Shown here: one piece after another, positions 21,492-29,393 of the stretch
How positions within the stretch are numbered: position 1 is the first letter of the stretch
How the letters are laid out: every line of letters begins with the position of its first letter
DNA from: Larix sibirica
Lineage: Eukaryota > Streptophyta > Pinopsida > Pinales > Pinaceae
Direction: 5' to 3'
NCBI GenBank assembly: GCA_004151065.3
Contig: NWUY0300109683.1
Coordinates: 1-29,393, forward strand
DNA length: 29,393 nucleotides
The notes under the pieces: model-generated
The model's database searches: none
What the model was told of the DNA's origin: nothing
Seen by the model: only the letters and a program-made list of their open reading frames with translations
Position numbers and translations under genes: made by a program

Positions 21492-21679
21492 GTCTATCCT
21501 CTTAGCCCTTGCTGGCATGCATTCATGGTTTTGCTTGTACACATGTCTCTGTACAAATGAATCAGCTGACTAGCCCCTTCATCACGTCAAAATGACTAAA
21601 TCAGCCTAGATCCATCTAAACTCCGGATCTACTATGTGCTGTGAGGGATGAAATCCCCTTAATGATCATGACCTATTTA

Positions 21680-22010
21680 ATTTTAATGATCTATATGTCT
21701 TTAACTATTTTACTTTATTTTACTTTTAACTTTATTAATGTATAAACTTTTAACTATTTAACATTGTTTTACTTTTTACTTTTTCTACATTCTCTTACTT
21801 TTTAATTTTCCTATAAAAAATATTGAGTAGTTAAAAACACATGTTTTAAAGTCATCCCAATCTACCATAATACGTTAAATAATACTTTAACTGTTTAACA
21901 TGGCTCTACTTTTTAATTTTTCTAAATTGTTTTACTGTGCATCTTTTTTACAATGTTTTACTTTTTATTTATTTTTAACATTGTTTTACTTATTACTTTT
22001 TCCTATTCTT
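21680..22010. repeat. T-rich degenerate repeat (taacattgttttactttt)
   Basis: The string ttaac(a/t)(t)tgttttactttt recurs several times, for example near 21759, 21955 and 21977, with many ttttacttttt variants between. It is low-complexity DNA derived from imperfect local duplication. Confidence 0.6.
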
Positions 22011-22068
22011 TAAAAGTTATTATTAAATTTTTAATTAAAATTTGTATCGGCTCAATTATTAATATTTT

Positions 22069-22176
22069 GGAATGTTATGTTACATAGTATGTAACGTGAA
22101 AACATCTCCTCCATAGTGGTTGGGAACGTTATGCTACATAATGTTATGTGACAACATCTCCCCCATACTGGGCTGT
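22069..22176. repeat. 54-bp tandem duplication (diverged)
   Basis: ggaatgttatgttacat...aacatctcctccata (from 22069) is followed, exactly 54 bases on, by ggaacgttatgctacat...acatctcccccata. There are two diverged copies. Each has its own internal near-palindrome (gttacatagtatgtaac in copy 1). Confidence 0.75.
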
Positions 22177-22825
22177 AGAGCCGCTCTTGGCGCAACTAGT
22201 ATGCAAATAATATTAGAAGAATAAGATAATGACACTCAAATATTTAAAAAATCACATTTTTCAAACAATTATCAATTAAGAGCATTATTGTGGCAGTTAT
22301 TGTTAATGGTGTGTATTAGTTTGTGCATTGATAATGTGGGGTCATATTGTCTATTTAATTGAACCTTTGGCTTGCATAGGATTGCTTGCATACCTCTTTG
22401 GCACAAAATGACATTGTATGCATCAAAGATATATGTATGTACTTTGTGTTTGTTCGTACAGTGAAAACATTAAGATCAAGTCCATTCTTACCTCTGTTAT
22501 AATTATGAATATATATGGCATAATTTAACCAACTTCAACAGAACAAATTTATTCCATAATTGGTTACTTGCACCAGGAACATCTGGGCTTTTTCCAAAAA
22601 AATTGATGTCTTCACATTTCAGCTTCTCTAACAATGCATGCTCTGCATTTCATTGAAGTCTCCATGAATGTGGGTGAGTTCATAAATCTTTCATGCTTCA
22701 AAATTCATTGCAGCCTCTGCTAATGTTTGTTGTGGACATAATAACTTTTCATGTCGAACAAGTATTTGATTTGAATAGTGCCCTTGATTCAGAGGTCATT
22801 CAGTTCTCTTGCTTGTGGTATGGGC

Positions 22826-23023
22826 ATTGAAGCTTAGAGAGTATTTCAGTGGGATTGCCAAAATGAAGGGAGGTTGGCTGTGAAATCATTATTCTATTTT
22901 CCATCCGCCTAGGTATTGAATCTGAGAGAAGGTGTTTCAGTGCGTTTGGCAACATGAAGGGATTCACGTGTCTTGATTTAGTTTATTGGTGGGCTGTGAA
23001 ATCATTATTATATTTTCCATCCG
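22826..23023. repeat. Diverged duplication, copy 2 with an extra 30 bp
   Basis: 22826-22907 and 22917-23023 share (t)tcagtg...atgaaggga and ggctgtgaaatcattatt(c/a)tattttccatccg. The second copy carries about 30 extra bases (ttcacgtgtcttgatttag...) between the two blocks, either an insertion there or a deletion from copy 1. Confidence 0.7.
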
Positions 23024-25525
23024 TTGCTAATGTCACTAGCCTGTAACAGTAATATAAGATCACATAATAGCCTCTGTACTTTTTTAAAGGGTGTTGTATG
23101 AAAGGGTACGGTAATGATCTATTTAGCTATACTTGTATAAGCAATTGGATACTTGCTGTATGCAGATGATATCAATAGAGTATTAACAAGATCATTCCCA
23201 CAGTTTGTAGCTAATTGAATACATCATCACACGCATTACATTTTTGGTTGACCAAACATGCATCATGCTTTACACTTGTTGAGTTCAACAAAAACAATGC
23301 GAAGCTATATTCTTGCATTAAGGGGGTTAAGCTGATTACAGCTTTGTTGGGTATAAACCTAGCTTGTTTAGGCAGTGATAATCATGACACTAAGATTAAC
23401 TCCCAGTGTAAGATGGACAAGTTAGCTGTCATAAAAGGATTGGAATAACCCCTTCAAAAGTGCTGAAAGACCATGGATTAGTGAAGTTAATGATTATTAC
23501 AATCACTTTGGATATGTTTTGTTTCATAGATAGAAGGATTCTTATGGAAGTCTTTTAAGGAGAGGTGAGGATCCTGCAATGGGCAGTTAGGGGTGGTTCC
23601 TCTCCCAGTAGAAGAATGGGAGACACAACTAATCCCAAGGGGTTGAGATGGAAGGATTATCCTACCCCTTTTGCAAAGAAAGAATTCAATGTCCAGTGCA
23701 AATTGAACGTATTGACTTGGAGAATAACCCAGATAGATGGATTTTGTCACAATGTAGTTTTGGTTAAGGTGGGGCAGTTGGGGTGCGTGATCCGTCCATG
23801 GTGTGCAAATGTATGATACTTTTGATCATATATTTGGGCATTGCTGTTATGCAAACTGTATTAGGATAGTCCTTTTACAGGGTTGTGATCTCTTGATAGT
23901 GGCTAAATACTATGGGTGACTTATTTTACTCGTTTAGCATTTGTCTAAAGGCTGGTTTTGTAGTAATGCACAAGTTTGTCACCTCTTTCTGCTCATGGTG
24001 AAAGACAGTGAATTCTAAAATCTGCTGATAAATATGGCTTTGCCTTTCAAACTAAAGGACAAGGTAAGAAGTAGATAGCATTGGTGATTTAAATGTTTCG
24101 AGATTGCTTAACTATTTAAGGGCTTTGTACTAACTTACCTATAAGATTCTTGCTAAACTTCTTTAGAGTCTTCTTACTAGTCATTGCTTTCTTTGACCTA
24201 ATAGGGCTTGCCAATATTGATGATCATCTTACGGTGGGGAACAGCTAAACTTGTGCCAGTCCTTTCTGTGTTAGCATTAGGTCATGTGTCATATATAGGG
24301 AAGGAGGGTCAATTTCATTAGGATGATGAACTTGGTTATCTTATTATTGAGATAGACTTATTTAAGGTCCCTAGGAGATATAGACTTATTAAGTTCCCTA
24401 GGAACATGGAAGCCATTAAGAGGGCAAACAACCTTAGCATGAGTGGGAAGATTACACACTATCTTATGATGTGGAGATCAAAGGTCTTGGAAGAAAGATG
24501 GGAAGACATCGATTTTGATTTCCAACCAAACCTTTCTCTACGTGAATAAAATAGCTGAGTATATTTTGGTGTAGAGTCTAGACAAGCTTATATTAAATGA
24601 TCAAAAGATTGCGAAAGGTGGCCCAAACTGTACACCCTGGGATACATAAAACCTAAATAAGAGCCTCCTCTATACTATCAAAGCATGAATATAATTCAAC
24701 TACCATTCATATAACAGAGGAAAGACAAAACATCAACCAAGGTCATTCATAAATTTCCCTATGTTGTTGCAGTGCCATTACCTTGACTATATGTGTGAGA
24801 GCATAACTAACCAAACCTTGTTGCCATCTGCTGGTGGAGTTGCCAATTGAATCAAATATACAGGTCCAGTTTTTGGCAGTCATTTCTTGTTTTGCAAACA
24901 ACCCTTTGATCTGCTTCAAAACATCCATTAACCATAAAGAAACGCTCCAAAACCTAGCTCCAAAACCTAGAGGTCTTGTGAGGCTTGGCTATTGGCTTAC
25001 ATCTTATCAGAAAACATTCAATTTACACACAATGTTTGACTCTATCCCTTAATTGTTGCAACTCATTGCTATTATGTGACAATACTCTATGGGGGTGATA
25101 AGTGTATAACTCACCTTGACATTTCTGAGCTAGAGATCCCTGCTTGGTGCAACTGGCTACTTTATTATTGTTGCCATTCTCAGATTTTTCAGCCTGCTAA
25201 CGAATTTGTCAAACAAGGTAGGTATTCTTCAGTGCCAGATTGTACGAATAATGATATTACTAGGTGAAAGTGCTAACTAACTTGATTACAAGCTTGAAAT
25301 ATAATTCTCCTGATTATTTTCCACCATATACTTTACAAAGAATAATGCCAATGTGATTGTTTGTGCCTTGTTATCGCAGGATACACTGCCAAGTCTTCCA
25401 TAAATTGTTAGAATCCAAGCGGTAGCAACAGATATTTTACATGTTATAATTTAATAAAATAATTTACAGTGATGATAGCATACGACACCCAAAGGGAGGG
25501 GGGCATGACCTTGGATGTCCCTACC
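23024..25525. other. Intergenic DNA, no gene recognised
   Basis: Open frames at 23215-23448, 23565-23816 and 25076-25267 (+) and at 24743-24928 (-) show no domain I recognise and lack gene context. A small tandem duplication is present: atagacttatt(t)aag(g/t)(t)ccctagga at about 24352-24376 and again at about 24379-24402. Confidence 0.55.
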
Positions 25526-25638
25526 ATTAATAAATATCATTATAAAGTAGATACCCAACAAACTCCCTTGACGTTGATAAATATCGTTATAAATTATACA
25601 CATAGCAAGCCCCTTCAACATTAATACATATCATTATA
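25526..25638. repeat. 47-bp tandem repeat, about 2.4 copies
   Basis: attaataaatatcattata (25526), gttgataaatatcgttata (25573) and attaatacatatcattata (25620) are spaced exactly 47 bases apart, and the intervening text (acccaacaaactccctt / catagcaagccccttca) also aligns. The array borders the integrase end of the dead Ty3 pol. Confidence 0.75.
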
Positions 25639-25640
25639 AG

Positions 25641-27135
25641 CTTCTAGGCAGTCGTGGACCATTCATATCCGTCCATTTGATTGTGGATGATGATCCAAGG
25701 TCATGGAAAATATACCTATTTGCTGGCATAAATCTTTCCAAAGTCACCTGTAAACTTACACTCGGGATCACTATAAATTTTGGAAATTTATAATTTATGA
25801 AGATGTTTTTAATGAATATTTCTGCAATTTGCTTGCTTGTGTAATTCTTGTGAAATCAGCACATCGAGTTGAGCCATCAACTACAACCAAAAGTTGATCC
25901 TTTCCTTCTCAAACTAGAAGTCTATTGATGAAATTTTTATGATCTTTTCCACTTTTAATTAGAAATGTGCAAGAGTTGCAAATATCTTGGATAGGGCATA
26001 TTTTTGTCTTTGTTCCTTTTGACATTTATAGCATTCCACTGTATACTTATGTACTTCATTCTTCACTCCTCTCCAGAAAAGGGGGTTATCAATGCTATAA
26101 TAGGCTTTGAAAAAACCAACATATCTTGCAAATGGGGAATTATGTGTTTTCTTCAAGATTAGACTCATGAATTTGAAGGATGTTCAGAGATGGATTCCTT
26201 TATACCACAAAATATCATTCTTCTAACTGAACTATGATTTTATTCATGTTTTCAATGATTTCATATTCTTGAGGAGCTTTGATATGTTCAAGATAAACTT
26301 TGTCCATCCAATCTAGAATGGTAATGGTAATGGAGCATGTAGTTGCCTTCTCATCCCGACTAGAGAGTGCATGAGCGACAATGCTATTTTTTCTCATCTA
26401 ATATCTCAACACTAGCAGTTAGATTTTATCTATTCACTTTGTAAGGTTTTTCATGAGAAAGTACTTTAGTAATAATGCTGTCTTTTACCTCATGTAATAT
26501 CTCAGAACCAAAAATTCGGATCCTCGTGTTATTTTGTTAAGCTTTGCAAGATGTAAGGAACATTAGCATGATTCGTCTTGATTAAGAAGTTGCTTTCCAA
26601 CAAATATTAATGCCACTTCTAAATCATACATTTTAACAAGCATTTGGCTATCAGAAGTAGACCCCATACATTCTTTAAGTTTGAATGTGATAGAATTTCC
26701 TTCTTACATAAGCACAATTTTAATTCCAAATCGTGATACATCACATTCAATAACCGATGGTTTTGAAAATTTTGGAGTGGCCCAACACTCATTGTTGAGA
26801 ACTTTTCCGATTTTGAAAATGTTGTTTTATTTCATTTTTTGAAAATATATTTTGATTTACTCACATAAAATTCATTTTCTTTTAGGATGCTTAGTTCTCA
26901 GTCCACATGTTAAGATGCTCCTTTGGATGATGTATTAAAACCAATATATCATAAAAGAAAATGAGCAAACCATCCCTTAAGTGAGGATCAAATAGATGGT
27001 TCATTGTGACTTGAGGGTTGCAAGAGCATTTGTTAACCCGCAATGGCCACCATGTGTTCTGAAAGTTACTTTTAGAATATCTACAATATGCATGCAACTT
27101 TGATAATATCTCAATTGCAAATCTAACCTAATGAT
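25641..27135 (-). pseudogene. Decayed Ty3/gypsy pol (RT, RNase H, integrase)
   Basis: Read on the minus strand from 27135 downward, in drifting frames: IRLDLQLRYYQSCMH (RT start); a palm segment at 27097-26891 with WPLRVNK and MNHLFDPHLRDGLLIFFYDIL; ATPKFSKPSVIECD with an in-frame stop (RT/RNase H, about 26800); NSIVAHALSSRDE at the RNase H end (26397-26215); an H2C2 zinc finger YKCQKEQ with GFFKAYYSIDNPLFWRG (26168-25959); the integrase core LLVVVDGSTRCADF (about 25900); and HPQSNGRI followed by a stop (about 25690). The FF-D-D catalytic pair reads FFYD, and the final integrase Glu position is a stop codon. Many frameshifts and stops, and no LTRs recognised beside it: an old, dead, minus-oriented fragment. 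Confidence 0.8.
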
Positions 27136-28261
27136 GTAATTGTTGAAAAACCATGGAATTAGTAGCTCTAAAAAGCTATACTAATATGCCCCAAGACCAT
27201 GCGGTTGAGTTAATGTATACATTATTATTAGAGCTGCTTGTATTATTGGTTTTGTTATTGCAGCCATGGATTAGTAAATTACTACCCAACATCAAATAAT
27301 TTCCAGTGTGGTGAGTCACTGAACTTTGATATGATAAGTTGTTGAACGACTAGTTTTTCCTCATAAAATGACAAACTAAGATGCTAGTGTTGCTTAGCTG
27401 CCCTCTTGTGTTATTCTTCTCAATGAGCTATTGTGTTCATTTTATTCATTCCCCATGGTTGGAAATTATCAAATGGTATCATAACATTAATCTTTTCGAA
27501 ACATACATACATACATATATTCATTCTATTCTTTCACATGTTGCTTATTGTTCTCTTCATTTCTATGCCTTTTGATCCTTGCACCTCGGTAGATTAGAAT
27601 GTTGCACTTTGCTCTTGGTTATTCAAGTTTGACCTATGCTTGTTGTTGAGGCCTACTCCTCGATAGGTCACTGCAGACTTCTAGTGGTCATTTGCTGTTG
27701 ATATATGCTTGCTTTTGAGGCTTGCTCCTTGTATGTTAGTTCATTTATACAGTGGAAATTTTTTTAGCACCCAAGGCTTCGATCTGTATCCCAACAACTC
27801 TCTATTTAGCAACAAAATTTTATTTTTTATTCTTCTTATCCTTAATGGCACTCAACCATGCTCCAAAGTGACTAAAAATCATGATTTTTTTCTTCTTCTT
27901 TGGAAGCAAAGCAAGGGCACTATATCCTCCCATTTTGGCTTACATAGGTTGTTGCTCGAAATTGTCAGTATTTTCACCTTTATGCACTATATTGAAGGAA
28001 AGATGCACAATAATTAGCAAGTGGCTATTTTCAAGTGGTATTTCTTCTTTTTAGGCATGTATATGCACTAATTATTTGAATACCCAACCATATCACAGAA
28101 ATTACTTTTTGGGCACGTGTGTGTATATATTAGATCAATTACTTTTTGCTTTCTTACTCCTTGCATTAGGTAGGGTATTCTTCCTTACAAAAAAACTCGA
28201 AGGCCTAACTTTGACTTGTGAAAAAACTCCTATGCAATAAACAATCCATTATACATTTCTT
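27136..28261. other. AT-rich intergenic DNA, no gene
   Basis: A (CATA)n microsatellite occurs near 27502-27520. Weak similarity links ttgacctatgcttgttgttgag (27629) to ttgatatatgcttgcttttgag (27698), 69 bases apart. The 102-codon frame at 27709-28017 has no recognisable domain. Confidence 0.55.
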
Positions 28262-28335
28262 TCTTGAGTCATCCATGTTCGTCTTAAACCATTTTAGATC
28301 TTGAGTCATCCATGTTCGTCTTGAACCATTTTAGA
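28262..28335. repeat. 37-bp perfect-register tandem duplication
   Basis: 28262-28298 and 28299-28335 both read tcttgagtcatcc...cattttaga, with a single mismatch (aaacc versus gaacc). The head-to-tail junction has no spacer, indicating a recent slippage or duplication event. Confidence 0.9.
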
Positions 28336-28914
28336 GATATGAATGCAATGCTTTATTTTTTATTTTTTATATTGTGGCGATTCATAACCATCTATTCATA
28401 TCTCAGGATTGTGGGATTTACTTTGTTTGTTTGTAATTTCCAAGGATGCTTATGGAAATATTTGTTTTGTTGGAGTGGTAGTTGCATGGATCAATAGCTT
28501 TTTGGACATTGTTCTTTTAAGGTTAATGCCGCAAATACTTTTTCAGTAATCACTTCTTCAAATTTGACATTGGTAATTTGGTTTTGTTGATCTGCAAAAA
28601 TTGTAGCACTTGTTATGCAATGTAATGTGAGATTATGAAAGAAGAAAGATGAAACTATCTTCTTTCAATAAAATACAAAAAAATATTGAAGACATTTTAT
28701 GCAAAACAAATTTTAAAAGAATTCAACTTGTACTCACCATTTTTTTTTGTCAAACTTAAAATATATTTTTAATAGTAAAGTAATTTAGACCATTGAGTAG
28801 TATTTTGATTATAACTTTTTCCATAAGATATTGGATTGGAGTGATTTATAAGGCAAAATTGAGTAGATTCATAGGGATATCTTTAATAGAAACAAGTTTT
28901 GAAAATATTTTCAT
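28336..28914. other. AT-rich spacer, no gene
   Basis: Only short frames occur (such as 28312-28497), with no recognisable content. An AATAAA at about 28669 has no linked gene. Confidence 0.5.
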
Positions 28915-29094
28915 TAGGTACCTTAAAATACAATTGTTATAATTGTTTTTCTAGTAATTTTGTCAACACATAATGATATAGAAAGAATTGGTTCAATTTA
29001 TTTTTAGGTACCTTAAAATATAATTGTTATAATTGTTTTTCTAGTAATTTTGTCAACACATAATGATATAGAAAGAGTTGGTTCAATTTTTTTT
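28915..29094. repeat. 90-bp tandem duplication
   Basis: 28915-29004 and 29005-29094 are head-to-tail copies starting taggtaccttaaaata. They differ at only a few positions (caattg/taattg, agaatt/agagtt and the terminal T run). It is probably the youngest sizeable rearrangement in the window. Confidence 0.9.
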
Positions 29095-29393
29095 CACAAA
29101 AAATAAATATGGTTTCAAGAAATTCTTAGAAGTGTCAGGTTGACTCCAATTTCCTATTTTAGGATATTAGGCACAAAGGCCTCAATTCTTTCACAAATGG
29201 GTTCAACTTATAACGATTCATAAATGCATCCCAATGTGACCTAAAAATATATGTAAATATCAATGCAATTCCTCCTTGGGTATAAAATCCTAACATTTAT
29301 TTTGAAAATCACTTAAATCACCAATACTTTGTAGCTCATTAAAAGTCAATGTCAAGTTGGGGTTCCTAACATCCCCCCTTAAGAACAACTTGG

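Noticed and set aside
27709-28017. 102-codon plus-strand frame
   Set aside because: Leu/Phe/His-rich low-complexity translation of AT-rich DNA, with no domain or gene context.
1-29393. Search for CRISPR arrays, operons, rRNA/tRNA genes or a novel multi-gene system
   Set aside because: This is plant nuclear intergenic DNA around one spliced gene. No tRNA cloverleaf, rRNA or spaced-repeat array was seen, and no cluster of unknown genes exists to support a new system.

Overview
This is plant nuclear DNA: AT-rich, repeat-laden intergenic sequence surrounding one intact, intron-rich gene. The gene (10482-20209, + strand, 25 coding exons) encodes a full-length TOPLESS/TOPLESS-related (TPL/TPR) transcriptional corepressor. 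I reconstructed it exon by exon. Every junction keeps frame, and the sum is 3387 nt, or 1128 codons plus a stop, very close to the usual size of about 1130 residues. The linker text and C-terminus resemble the TPL/TPR1 branch more than the TPR2/TPR3 branch. The host is a land plant, most likely a seed plant. A gymnosperm is a reasonable guess from the repeat content and a Penelope-type hairpin, but the sequence does not prove it.

Layout. 1-1441: AT-rich intergenic DNA with short repeats. 1442-3660: a compact LTR element with THREE long terminal repeats separated by two internal segments of about 130 bp, each carrying a tRNA-iMet-type primer binding site and a polypurine tract; it is related to Ty3-type elements but has no coding capacity. 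4748-5206: a SINE-like segment abutting a decayed 3' fragment of a LINE-like ORF. 5207-9400: AT-rich DNA with small tandem and inverted repeats and a hammerhead-like hairpin on the minus strand. 9400-10481: the upstream region of the TPL gene, with a GC-rich palindrome, a perfect four-tract G-quadruplex motif, a telo-box palindrome, a TATA box, one short uORF, and a 31-bp minisatellite ending just before the start codon. 10482-20209: the TPL gene, including two non-canonical GC-AG introns. 20210-25640: intergenic DNA with several local tandem duplications. 25641-27135 (minus strand): a badly decayed Ty3/gypsy pol (reverse transcriptase, RNase H, integrase). 27136-29393: AT-rich DNA with a 37-bp and a 90-bp tandem duplication.

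How it works together: only the TPL gene appears functional. Its N-terminal LisH-CTLH-CRA domain binds EAR-motif repressors (Aux/IAA and others), and two WD40 propellers serve as scaffolds for chromatin and Mediator partners. The rest is mobile-element debris. I found no undescribed multi-gene system. The most unusual items are the three-LTR mini-element, the repeat-built 5' leader of TPL, the paired GC-AG introns, and the hammerhead-like hairpin.
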